Below, piece after piece: positions 10,780-23,300 of a stretch of 64,000 nt of DNA (within the stretch, counting starts at the first letter, position 1; each line of letters opens with the position of its first letter). Under the pieces are notes generated by a model, which saw nothing but the letters and a program-made list of their open reading frames with translations, made no database searches and was not told the origin of the DNA. Made by a program: the position numbers and the translations under genes. The stretch is from JBFMCT01 sp046565765. GTDB lineage: Bacteria > Actinomycetota > Acidimicrobiia > Acidimicrobiales > AC-14. The stretch spans positions 1 to 64,000 of the forward strand of contig JBKHXX010000026.1 of NCBI GenBank assembly GCA_046565765.1, in the 5' to 3' direction.

Positions 10780-11311
10780 CAGGGGTTCAGCGAGGAGGGG
10801 AGGGGTCCTGGTGTTGGCGTTCGCCGCGCTGCTGGGCCTGCTCGCGCTCTTCTCCGGTTCGGCCGGCGCCCAAACCAGTGGCAACAGCACCGCCACCGAG
10901 GGGTCGGTCTCCTCGGGCGACGCCAACGCCACCGGCGGCTCCACCGCCTCGGGCGACGCCAACGCCTCGAACGGCTCGGTGGCCTCCGGCGACGCCAACG
11001 CCTCGAACGGCTCGGTGGCCTCCGGCTGCTCGACGGCGATCAACAACTCCACGGCCTCGGGGGGCGAGTGCGCCGAGACCGTCACCACCATCGGCACCAC
11101 GTCGACGACCTCCGTCGTCGGCACCACCAGCACCACCGCCGCCACGACGGCGGTGACCACCGGCGGGCAGCTGGCCAGGACCGGGTCGGAACCGAACCGG
11201 CTCGTCCAGGGGGCGGGGGTCGCCCTCTTCATCGGATTGCTCCTCGTTCTGCTGGGCCTCGACGGCCCGGCCAGAGGCGCACGGCACACCACCAATGGCA
11301 CGCAGGCGTAG
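10763..11311 (+). CDS. Small LARTG-anchored surface protein (182 aa)
   Basis: The ATG at 10763 was chosen because GGAG sits about 8 nt upstream and a good signal peptide follows: Arg-rich start, then about 20 hydrophobic residues ending at SAGAQ. An in-frame opening further upstream would bury that signal. After the signal come 12-residue repeats of the form SVASGDANASNG, a Cys pair (C-x13-C), a Thr/Ser-rich stalk, LARTG and a C-terminal hydrophobic helix. The protein is essentially the C-terminal module of the two giant neighbours on its own. It overlaps the end of the upstream giant gene by 17 nt, so the two are probably co-transcribed. Function is unknown; I infer an exported wall-linked companion of the giants. 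Confidence 0.85.
   Translation: MRLAASRGSARRGGVLVLAFAALLGLLALFSGSAGAQTSGNSTATEGSVSSGDANATGGSTASGDANASNGSVASGDANASNGSVASGCSTAINNSTASGGECAETVTTIGTTSTTSVVGTTSTTAATTAVTTGGQLARTGSEPNRLVQGAGVALFIGLLLVLLGLDGPARGARHTTNGTQA
10955..11026 (+). repeat. 36-bp perfect tandem duplication
   Basis: Two identical adjacent 36-nt copies (10955-10990 and 10991-11026) encode one 12-residue repeat each (D-A-N-A-S-N-G-S-V-A-S-G). Perfect identity suggests a recent expansion. Confidence 0.9.
11171..11185 (+). other. LARTG sorting-type motif
   Basis: L-A-R-T-G codons are followed, after a 10-residue spacer, by a hydrophobic helix and a short basic tail at the C-terminus of the 182-aa protein. Confidence 0.6.
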
Positions 11312-11330
11312 GGCGGGGGAGCGAAGCGAA

Positions 11331-14300
11331 ATGACGCGTTCTAACGACAAGGACAAGAACAACATGAGCGGACGTACGGGTCGGGGCATGACGAACGACA
11401 GGAAGGCCGCCGTCCTCGGCGTCCCCCTGGCGACCATCCTGCTGTTCCTGGGCGCAGGCCCGGCCGTGGGCCAGTCGAGCACCACCGCGCCGGCCACCAC
11501 CGCGCCGGCCACCACCGCGCCGCCCGCCACCGCGGCCCCGGCCCCCACCACGGCCCCGGCCCCGGCCCCGGTGCTGGGCAGCGCCGGTGTGGTCAGCGAG
11601 CCGGCCCCGGCCGCCGCCGAGCCCGTCCAGGGCGCCATCCTGCCGCCCAACTCGGGCGGCACGGGGATCGCGGGCGACACCGGCGACGGCACGTCGACGG
11701 GCAACGCCACCAGCCGGGCCAACACGGGCGCCGCCTCCAGCGCCAACGCGGTCTCGGGCGGCAGCGGCAACGCCGTCAACAACACCAACGTCGCCGCGGT
11801 CGGCGGCGACGGTGGCGCGGGTGGCGTGAGCGCCCCCACGGCCGGCAACGGCGGCGGGGCGGCCAACATCGTCGCCAGCACCGGCCCCGGTTCCAACACG
11901 GCCACGGCCCGCGGCGGGTCCTCGGTCGCCACCGGCGCGGCCAACGGCGGCGCGGGCGGCGGCTCCACCGTCAACCTGGCCCCGGCGGCCACGTCGGGCG
12001 CCACCGGCGCGGCCACGGCCCAGTCCTCCTCTTCCAACAGCGGGAACACCGGCAACGCCACCTCGTCGGCCACGGCCAACCCGAGCTCCACCTCGGGCAC
12101 CTCGGGCAACTCGGGCTCGACCGGCAACGCCACATCCAACCCGTTCGCCCTCAACACCGGCCTCCTTTCCATCACCCCGGTCGGCAACCAGCAGGGCGGC
12201 ACCTCCAGCGGCGGCCAGACGTCGGGCGGCAACCCGCTCGGCGGCTCGGGCGTCGCCTCCGGCGGTGCAGGCGGCATCCTGGGCAACGCCAACGCCTCGG
12301 GCGGGTCGGCCACCTCCGGCTCGACCGGCGCCACCGGCGCGACGGGCAACGTCAACTCCACCGGCATCGCGGCCAGCTCGGCCAACACCGGCGCCCAGTC
12401 GGCGTCCAACGCCCTCTCGGGTGACAGCGGCAACGCCCGCAACGACACCGACGTCGTCAGCGTGGGCGGCACGGGCGGCGCCGGCGGCGTGGTCGTCGCC
12501 AACGCCGGCAACGGCGGCGCGGCCCTCAACGTGATCGCGGCCGGCACCAGCGCGGCCGGCGGCGCCGGCGGCGCGGGTGTGCCCGGCGCCGGCGGCGCGG
12601 GCGGCGGCGGGGGCGGGGCGGCGGTCGGCCTGCCCGGCGGCGCCGGCGGTGCCGGCGGCGCGGGTGGCGGCGGCGGCGGGGCCGGGGGTGCGGGCGGTGC
12701 CGGCGGTGCCGGCGGCGCCGGCTTCGGCGGCTTCGGTGGTGCGGGCGGCAACGGCGGCAACGGCCTGGGCGGCGCCGGCGGCGCCGGCGGCGCGGGGGTG
12801 GCGGCCTCGGGCAGCCCCACCGCGGTCGGCGGCTCCTCGGTCGCCACGGGCGTGGCCCACGGCGGCGCGGGCGGCGCCTCCTCGGTCACCGCTTCCCCCA
12901 CGGCCACCTCGGGCGCCTCGGGCGCCTCGCTGAACCAGTCCAGCGCCACCAACGACGGCGACACGGGCAACGCCACCTCCTCGGCCACCGCCAGCCCCGA
13001 GGGCACCTCGGGCGACTCCGGCGACTCGGGCGACACGGGCGACGCCACGTCCACCCCCACGGCCACCAACGACGCCATCCTCGGCACGGCCACCGCCACC
13101 GGCGGCGCAGCCACGTCGGGGAACACGGGCGCCTCGGGCGACACCGGCGACGTCACCGTCGTCGGCATCGCCGACAGCTTCGCCAACTCCGGCGCCCACG
13201 CCTCGGGCTCGTCCGTCTCGGGCGACACCGGCGACGCCGACAACGACACCGACGTCCTCGCCCTGGGCGGCGTGGGTGGTGACGGCGGCGTCGTCCTGGC
13301 CACGTCCGGCAACGGCGGCGCGGCCCTCAACGTCCAGCTCGGCGGCACCGGGGGTGCCGGCGGCGCAGGCGGCACGGGCACCGGCGGCACCGGCGGCACC
13401 GGCGGCACGGGCGGCGCCGGCACGGGCGCGGCAGGCGGCGCAGGCGGCACCGGTGGTGCGGGCGGCGGCGGCGTGGCCGGCGGCGCCGGCGGTGCCGGCG
13501 GTGCAGGCGGCACGGGCGGCGCAGGCTTCGGCGGCTTCGGCGGCGCGGGCGGCACCGGCGGCACGGGCACCGGCGGCACCGGTGGTGCGGGCGGCGTCGG
13601 CGGCGCGGTGTCGGGCAGCCCCACGGCCACCGGCGGGTCCTCGGTCGCGGTCGGCGCGGCCAACGGCGGCGCGGGCGGCTCGGCCGAGGTCGACTTCGGC
13701 AGCCCCACGGCCATCACCGGCGGCAGCGGCGCCTCCACCTCTCAGTCCAGCGCCACCAACAACGGCGACACGGGCAACGCCACGTCCACCGCGGTGGCCA
13801 GCCCCCGCGGCACCTCGGGCGACTCGGGCGACACCGGCGACTCCGGCGACGCCACCTCCACGCCCAAGGCCACCAACAGCGGCATCCTGGGCACGGCCGA
13901 GGCCACCGGCGGCGCAGCCACGTCGGGGAACACGGGCGGCTCGGGCGACACCGGCGACGTGGCCGTGGTCGGCCTCGCCACCTCCACGGCCAACAGCGGC
14001 GCCATCAGCGCGGCCGACTCCAGGTCGGGCGACTCGGGCGACGCCGCCAACGACACCCTCACCGTGGTGCTGGGCGGCACCGGCGGCGCCGGCGGCGTCG
14101 TCGTCCCGACCTCGGACGCGGGCGGCCCTGCGGCCAACGTCATGATCGGCGGCACCGGTGGTGCCGGCGGCACGGGCGGCGCAGGCGTGGGCGGCACCGG
14201 TGGCACGGGCGGCGCCGGCGGCGCCGGCTTCGGCGGTATCGGGGGCACCGGCGGCGCAGGCGGCGCCGGCGGCGCGGCCCTGGCTGCCGCGGTCGCGCCC

Positions 14301-17300
14301 TTCGCCACGGCCAACGCCTTCGGCGGCTTCGGCGGTCCCGGCGGCGCCGGCGGCGCCGGCGGCGCAGGCTTCGGCGGCTTCGGCGGTCCGGGCGGCACGG
14401 GCGGCGCAGGCGTGGGCGGCACCGGCGGCGCGGGCGGCGCCGGCGGCGCGGTCACCGGCAGCCCGACCGCAACCGGCGGCTCCTCCGTCGCGGTGGGCGA
14501 GGCCAACGGCGGCGCCGGCGGCGCCTCCCGGATCAGCGCCAGCCCCACGGCCACGTCGGGCGCCACGGGCGTGTCCACGGCCCAGTCCAGCTCCACCAAC
14601 ACCGGTGACACGGGCAACGCCACGTCCACCGCGGTCGCCAACCCGTCGGCCACCTCGGGCGACTCGGGCGACACCGGCGACAGCGGCCGGGCCCTCTCGG
14701 AGGCCACGGCCACCAACTCGGCCATCCTCGGCGACGCCACCGCCACCGCCGGCCCGGCCAACTCGGGCGGCTCCGGCGACACCGGCGACACCGGCGACGC
14801 GTCGGCCGTCGGCGTGGCCAACAGCTTCGCCTCCTCGGGCGCCAACAGCATCGCCGACTCCGACTCCGGCGACAGCGGCGACGCCCTGAACGTCTTCACG
14901 CCCGTCGTCCTGGGCGCCGCGGGCGGCGCCGGCGGCGTCGTCATCCCGACCGCCGGTCCCGGCGGTGCGGCGGTCAACGTGATCGTCGGCGGCACGGGTG
15001 CCACCGGCGGCACGGGCGGCACGGGTACCGGCGGTGCCGGCGGGGCCGGCGGGGTCGGCGGCGGCGCCTTCGGCGGCTTCGGTGGCGCCGGCGGCGCGGG
15101 CGGCGAGGGCGGCGACGCCGCGGCCGTCGCAGCAGGACCCTTCTCCACCGCCAACGCCTTCGGCGGCTTCGGCGGCGCGGGCGGCACGGGCGGCGCGGGC
15201 GGCGCCGGCTTCGGCGGCTTCGGCGGCCCGGGCGGCACCGGCGGCACGGGCACGGGCGGCACCGGTGGGATCGGCGGCGCCGGCGGCGCGGTCAACGTCA
15301 GCCCCACCGCGGTCGGCGGCTCCTCGGTCGCCACCGGCCAGGCCAACGGCGGGGCGGGTGCGGAGGTCGAGCTCGAGATCGGCTCGCCCACCACCATCTC
15401 CGGCGACACGGGGCTCTCCAGGGCCCAGTCCAGCGCCACCAACACGGGCGACACCGGGAACGCCACGTCCACCGCGGTCGCCAACCCGTCGGCCACCACC
15501 GGCGACTCGGGCGACTCCGGCGACTCCGGCGAGGCCGTCTCGGGCGCCACTGCCACCAACACCGGCATCCTCGGCGAGGCCACCGCGGTCGGCGCGGCGG
15601 CCAACTCGGGCGACTCCGGCGACACCGGCGACACCGGCGACGCCACGTCGCTCGGCGTCGCATCCAGCTTCGCCGACTCCGGCGCCACCTCGGTCGCCAC
15701 GTCCGACTCGGGCGACACGGGCGGCGCCCTCAACCTTCTCGACGTCGTGCTGGTGGGCGGCATCGGCGGCGCCGGCGGCGTCGTCCTGCCCACCTCGGGC
15801 GCCGGCGGCCCGGCCGTCAACGTCATCGTGGGCGGCGCCGGGGCGACCGGCGGCGCGGGCGGCGCCTCCACCGGCGGTGCCGGTGGTGCGGGCGGCGCCG
15901 GCGGCGCCGCGTTCGGCGGCTTCGGCGGTGCCGGCGGCGTCGGCGGTGCCGGCGGCGATGCGGCTGCCATCCTCGCGCCCACCGCCGCCTTCGGCGTGGG
16001 CAACGCCTTCGGCGGCTTCGGCGGCCCCGGCGGCGCAGGCGGCCTCGGCGGCCTGGGCTTCGGCGGATTCGGCGGCGCGGGCGGCACCGGTGGTGCCTCG
16101 GCCGGCGGCACGGGCGGCGCCGGCGGTGCCGGCGGCGCCGTGACCGGCTCGGCCACCGCGCGCGGCGGCTCCTCGGTCGCCACCGGCCAGGCCAACGGCG
16201 GCGCGGGCGCCACCGTGGACTTCACGGGCACCCCGTGGGCCGAGAGCGGCGACTCGGGCGCGGCCATCGCCCAGTCCAGCGCCACCAACACCGGCGACAC
16301 CGGCAACGCCACGTCGTCGGCCACGGCCAACCCCACCTCCACGTCGGGCGACTCGGGCGACTCGGGCGACAGCGGCCCGGCCCGGGCCCGCACCACGTCC
16401 AGCAACACCGGCCTCTCGATCACCGTGCCGGGCGTCTCGACCACCATCCCCGGGGTCGGTGGCAGCTCGAACATCACGGGCGGCCCCGCCAACTCGGGCG
16501 ACTCGGGCGACACCGGTGACACCGGTGACGCGGCGGCCGCCGGCACCGCCGACAGCACCGCCCTCAGCGGCGCGACGAGCTCGGCCGACGCCGAATCCGG
16601 CGACAGCGGCGACGCCGTCAACCTCACCTCCCTCACCCTGATCGGCGGCACCGGCGGCGACGGCGGCCTCGTGGCCCCCGTGGCCGGGCCCGGCGGGGGT
16701 GCGATCAACGTCGTCGTGGGCGGCACGGGTGCCACCGGCGGCGTGGGCGGCGCCTCCACCGGCGGCGTCGGCGGTCCCGGCGGCGCAGGCGGCGCAGGCT
16801 TCGGCGGCTTCGGCGGCCCCGGAGGTGCAGGCGGGGCCGGCGGCGTCGGCCTGGCCGTGGCCTTCGCTCCCTTCGGCACGGCCAACGCCTTCGGCGGCTT
16901 CGGCGGCCCCGGCGGCGTCGGCGGCGCCGGCGCGGCCGGCTTCGGCGGCTTCGGCGGCCCCGGCGGCACGGGTGGCGCCAGCACGGGCGGCACCGGCGGC
17001 GCCGGTGGCGTCGGCGGCGCCGTGAACACCAGCCCCACCGCCACCGGCGGCTCCTCGGTGGCCACCGGCGAGGCCAACGGCGGCGCCGGTGCCATCGCCA
17101 GCCTCACCTCCACCCCCACCGCCGTCTCCGGCGCCACGGGGGCGGCGCGGGCCCAGTCCAGCGCCACCAACACGGGGGACACGGGCAACGCCTCGTCCAC
17201 GGCCACGGCCAACCCGTCGGCCCGCTCGGGCAACAGCGGCGACTCCGGCAACAGCGGCCTGGCCAACTCCACGCGTGGCGCGGCCACGTCCGGCGACTCG

Positions 17301-20300
17301 GGCGACACCGGTGACACCGGCGACGCCGCCGCCGTGGGCGACGCCACCAGCCTGGCCAACTCCGGCGCCCTGTCCGAGGCCGAGTCCGACTCGGGCGACA
17401 GCGGCGACGCGGTGAACGACGACCTGCTGCTGGTCGCGGGCGGCACCGGTGGGGACGGCGGCGTCGCCATCCCCGTCGCCGGCGACGGCGGCCTGGCGGC
17501 CAACGTCGTGATCGGCGGCACGGGCGGCACGGGCGCCACGGGCGGTGCCTCCACGGGCGGCGCCGGCGGTGCCGGCGGTCTCGGTGGTGCGGCCTTCGGC
17601 GGCTTCGGCGCCGCCGGTGGTGTCGGCGGTGCCGGTGGTGCCGCGGCTGCTGTCGTCGGGCCTGCCGCCGCCTTCGGCGTGGGCAACGCCTTCGGCGGCT
17701 TCGGCGGCCCGGGTGGGGCCGGCGCCGCCGGCGGTGCGGCCTTCGGCGGCTTCGGCGGCGGCGGCGGCACGGGCGGCGCCTCGACCGGCGGTGCCGGCGG
17801 CGCCGGTGGTGCCGGCGGTGCGGTCAGCGGCAACCCCACGGCGCTCGGCGGATCGTCGGTCGCCACCGGCACCGCCAACGGCGGCGCCGGGGCCGAGGCC
17901 GACATCGAGGCCACCCCCGAGGCCACGTCCGGTGACACCGGCGAGGCATGGGCCCAGTCCAGCGCCACCAACACGGGCGACACCGGCAACGCCGGCGCCA
18001 GCGCCACCGCCAACCCGACGGCCACGTCGGGCGACTCCGGCGACTCGGGTGCGACCGGCACGGCCACCGCACCCCGTGCGGCCGCCAGGTCGGGCAACTC
18101 GGGCGACACCGGCGACACGGGCGACGCCCTGGTGGCCGGTTCGGCCGCCGCCTTCGCCAACTCCGGCGCGGCCAGCTCGGCCGACGCCGACTCGGGCGAC
18201 ACCGGCGACGCCGACAACCTCCAGGTCCTCCTGGCCCTCGGCGGCGAGGGTGGCGACGGCGGCGTGGCCATCCCCATCGCCGGCGACGGCGGCCTGGCCG
18301 CCAACCTGATGGTGGGCGGCACCGGCGGTGCCGGCGGCACGGGCGGCGCCTCCACCGGCGGTGCCGGCGGCGCCGGCGGTCTCGGCGGTGCGGCCTTCGG
18401 TGGCTTCGGCGGCCCCGGCGGCGCCGGTGGCGTCGGCGGTGCGGCGGCTGCCGCCATCGCCGCTCCCTTCGGTGTGGCCAACGCCTTCGGCGGCTTCGGC
18501 GGCCCCGGCGGCCCCGGCGGTGCCGGCGGTGCCGGCTTCGGCGGCTTCGGCGGCGCCGGCGGCACGGGCGGCGCCTCCACCGGCGGTGCCGGCGGCACGG
18601 GCGGTGCCGGTGGCGCGGTCACCGGCAACCCCACGGCCCGCGGCGGCTCCTCCGTCTCCGTGGCCTCGGCCGACGGCGGCGACGGGGCCAGCTCCACGGT
18701 GAGCGCCGACCCCGAGGCCACCTCGGGCGACTCGGGCGCCTCCACGGCCCAGTCCAGCGCCACCAACACGGGCGACACCGGCAACGCCGGAGCGGCCGCC
18801 GTCTCCAGTGGCGACGCCACCTCGGGCGACTCGGGCGACTCCGGCCGCACCGGCAACGCCACCGGCGCCACGGCGCAGGCGGCTCCCGCCTTCAGCGGCG
18901 ACTCGGGCGACACCGGCGACACCGGCAACTCGGTGTCGGTGGGCGAGGCCGAGGCCAACGCCAACTCGGGCGCCTACACGGAGGCCGAGAGCGACTCGGG
19001 CGACACCGGCGACGCGGCCAACGTGGTCTTCGCCCTCGCCCTGCCGGGTGACGGTGGGGACGGCGGCGTGGCCATCCCCGTCGCCGGCGACGGCGGTGCG
19101 GCAGTCAACGTCCTCCTGGGCGGCACCGGCGGTGCCGGCGCCACGGGCGGTGCGTCCACCGGCGGTGCCGGTGGGGCCGGCGGGGCCGGCGGCGCCGGCT
19201 TCGGTGGCTTCGGCGGTGCCGGTGGTGTCGGCGGCGCCGGCGGGGACGCGGCCGTGGTGATCGGGCCTGCCGCCGCCTTCGGCGTGGGCAACGCCTTCGG
19301 TGGCTTCGGCGGTGCCGGCGGTGCGGGCGGCGCCGGCGGCGCCGGCTTCGGTGGCTTCGGCGGTGCCGGCGGCACCGGTGGGGCCTCCACGGGTGGCAGG
19401 GGCGGTACGGGCGGCGCCGGCGGCGCGGCCAGCGGCAACCCCGTCTCGACCGCCGGTTCGTCGGTGGCGGTGGGCACGGCCGACGGCGGCGCCGGTGCGG
19501 ACGCCAGCGCCGACGTGACCCCGGTCGCCCGCTCGGGCAACTCGGGCGCCTCGACCGCCCAGTCCAGCGCCACCAACACGGGCAACACCGGGAACGCCGG
19601 TGCATCGGCCACGGCCAACCCGTCGTCCACCTCGGGCGACTCGGGCCGTTCCGGCAACACGGGCACGGCCAGCGGCCGGGGCGCCACCTCGGGCGACTCG
19701 GGCGACACCGGCGACACCGGCGACGCGGCCAGCGCGGCCGAGGCCGAGGCCAACGCCAACTCGGGCGCAGCGGTCGTGACCGACGCCGAGTCGGGTGACA
19801 CGGGCGACGCCACCAACGTCGACATCGTCGTGGCCATCGGCGCCGACGGTGGCGACACCGGTGCGGTCCTCCCCGTCGCCGGTGCGGGCGGCGCCGTCCT
19901 CACCGTCATCGCAGGTGCCACCGGCGGCGCCGGCGGCGCCGGTGGTGCGGCTGCCGGTGGTGCCGGTGGCGCAGGCGGGGCCGGCGGTGCCGGCTTCGGC
20001 GGCTTCGGCGGTGCCGGTGGCGCAGGCGGGGCCGGAGGCGGCGCGGCCGCCATCGTCCTCAACCCCTTCGGCGTGGGCAACTCCTTCGGCGGTGCCGGTG
20101 GTGCCGGTGGCGCAGGCGGGGCCGGCGGTGCCGGCTTCGGCGGCTTCGGCGGCCCCGGAGGCACCGGTGGTGCAGCTACGGGCGGTGCCGGTGGTGCCGG
20201 TGGCGCCGGCGGGGCCGCTTCGGGCAGCCCCGTCGTGACGGCCGGCTCGGGCATCGCCGTGGGCTCCTCCACGCCGGGCACCGCCGGTGGCGCCACCATC

Positions 20301-23300
20301 ACGTCCGACCCCGAGGCCGTGAGCGGCGACTCGGGCGAGGCCCGGGCCCAGGGCTCGGCCACCAACACGGGCGACACGGGCAACGCCATCGCGGTGGCCA
20401 CCGCCAACCCCGAGTCCACCTCCGGCGACTCCGGCGACTCGGGCACCACGGGCAACGCCACCGCGTCGCCCACCGCCACCAACAACTCCATCCTCGGTAC
20501 GGCCACCGCCACCGGCGGGGCCGCCACCTCCGGCGACTCGGGCGACACCGGGAACACGGGCGACTCCGTGGCCCTCGGTGAGGCCACCGCCAACGCCAAC
20601 TCCGGTGCCTTCGTGGCGGCCGACGCCGAGTCGGGCGACACCGGCGACGCGGCCAACGTCAGCTTCCTGCTGGCGGTGGGCGCCGACGGTGGCGACGCCG
20701 GCCTCTCCAGCACGACCATCACCCCGGGCCCGTCCCCGGTCACCATCATCCTCCCGGCCGGCGGCGGTGCCGGCGGCGCGGGTGGTCCCGCCGCCGGCGG
20801 CGCGGGCGGGGCCGGCGGCGCCGGTGCGGCCGGCTTCGGCGGTGCGGGCGGCGGCGGCGGTGCGGGCGGCGCCGGCGGTGCCGGCGGCGTCCCCGGCGGT
20901 GCCGGCGGCGCGGGTGGTGCCGGCGGCGCAGGTGCGGGCCTCGGCGGTGCCGGCGGCGCGGGCGGCGGCACGGGCACGGGCACGACCGGTGCCGGCGGCG
21001 CACCCGGCCTGGGCGGCCTCGGCCTGGCTTCGGCCACGGTGACCCCCGGCAGCTCGGTTGCGGTCGGCGAGGCCACGGGTGGCGCGGGCGCCAACGCCAG
21101 CATCACCTCCACGCCTACCGCCCGCTCGGGCAACTCCGGCGCCTCGACGGCGCAGGCCAGCGCCACCAACACGGGCGACACGGGCGACGCCACGGCTCAG
21201 GCCACGGCCAGCCCCTCGGCCACGTCCGGCGACTCCGGCGACTCGGGTGACACCGGCGACGCCGACAGCTCGCCGTCGGCCGTCAACAACGGCATCCTCG
21301 GGTCGGCCGTCGCCACCAGCGGCAACGCCACCAGCGGCGACTCGGGCGACACCGGCGACACGGGCGACGCCCTGTCGGTGGGTGTGGCCAACTCGGCGGC
21401 CAACTCGGGCGCCGTGGCCCAGGCCTCGTCGCTCTCGGGCGACACGGGCGACGCCTTCAACGACAGCACGCTGATCGCCATCGCCGGCGACGGCGGCGAC
21501 GCCGGCGTCGCCCTCCCCGTGGCGGGCGCCCCCGGTGACGCCCTGAACGTCACCATCGGCGGCGGCGGGGCGGCCATCACCGTCACCGCCCGGGGCGGCA
21601 ACTCGGTCGCCGCAGGCTCCGCCAACGGCGGCGACGGTGGCGAGGCCGACATCACGTCGACCCCCACCGCCACCTCCGGCGACACCGGCGACTCCACCGC
21701 CCAGGCCTCGGCCACCAACAACGGCGACACCGGCAACGCCCTGGCCACGTCGGTTTCGAGCGGCTCGGCCACGTCGGGCGACTCGGGCGACAGCGGCGAC
21801 ACCGGCGACGCCGTGGCCGACGCCACCGCCGTCAACACCAACATCCTGGGCCGGGCCGTCGCCACGGGCGGCAACGCCCGCTCCGGCGACTCCGGCGACT
21901 CCGGCGACACCGGCGACGCCGCCGCCCTGGGCGAGGCGGCCAGCGCCGCCAGCTCGGGTGCGGTGGCCGACAGCGTCGCCGCCTCGGGCGACTCGGGCGA
22001 CGCCGACAACGTCGTGACCGCGCTGGCCCTCGGCGGCGAGGGTGGCGACGGCGGCCTGGTCGTGGCCGTGGCCGGTGACGGCGGCGACGCCGTCAACGCC
22101 GTCCTGGCTCCCGCCAACGCCATCGTCAACGCCACCGCCACCGGCGGCAGCGCGGTCGCCGTGGGCCAGGCCGACGGCGGCGACGGCGGCGAGTCCACCG
22201 TCGAGGTCACGCCCACCGCCACCTCCGGCGACTCGGGTGCGGCCCTGTCCCAGTCCTCCGCCACCAACGACGGCGACACCGGCGACGCCCGGGCGATCTC
22301 GGTGGGCAGCCCCACCGCCCGCTCCGGCGACTCCGGCGACACCGGCGACACGGGCATGGCCGACGCCAACGCCAGCGCCGCCAACGCCGCCATCCTCGGC
22401 ACCGCGACCGCCGTCAACGGCAACGCCACGTCCGGCAACTCGGGCGACTCGGGCGACACCGGCGACGCCATCGCCGGGCCCGGCGGCAACGCCACCTCCG
22501 GCGACTCGGGCGACACCGGCGACACCGGCGACGCCCTCGCCGAGCCGGTCGCGGTCAACGCCGCCATCCTGGGCAACGCCCTGGCCACCGGCGGCAACGC
22601 CACCTCCGGCGACTCCGGGGACTCCGGCGACACCGGCGACGCCGTCATCACGGGCCCGCCCGTGGTGGCACTGGCCAACTCCGGGGCCACCGCCTCCAGC
22701 GTGTCGGAGTCGGGCGACACCGGCGACGCCGCCAACGACGTCCTCGCCCTCGGGGCGGGTGGCGCCGGTGGCGGCGGCGGTGCGGTCGTGACCGTGGCCG
22801 GTGCCGGCGGCGACGCCGCCAACATCATCGTGGCCGGCGCGGTCGCCGGGGCCACCGCCACCGGCGGCTCCTCGGTCGCCACCGGGCAGGCCAACGGCGG
22901 TGCCGGCGGCGCCTCCAGCCTCACGTCCAGCCCCACCGCCACGTCGGGCAACTCCGGCCCGGCCACGGCCCGGGGCAGCAGCACCAACGACGGCGACACC
23001 GGCGACGCCACGGCCACGGCCGTGGGCGGCGGCTCGGCCGTCTCGGGGAACTCCGGCGCCACGGGCAACACCGGCGACGCCGGCGCCAGCCCCGCCGCCA
23101 CCAACATCGCCGACGTCCTCGGCCTGTCCGTCGCCGTGGGCGGCAACGCCACCAGCGGCGACTCGGGCGACTCGGGCGACACCGGCGACGCCACCGCCGA
23201 GTCGGCCGCCTTCGCCTCCGCCAACACCGGCGCCGACGCCCCCGTCGACGCCACCAGCGGCGACACGGGCGACGCCGACAACGGCCTGCTGCTGATCTCC

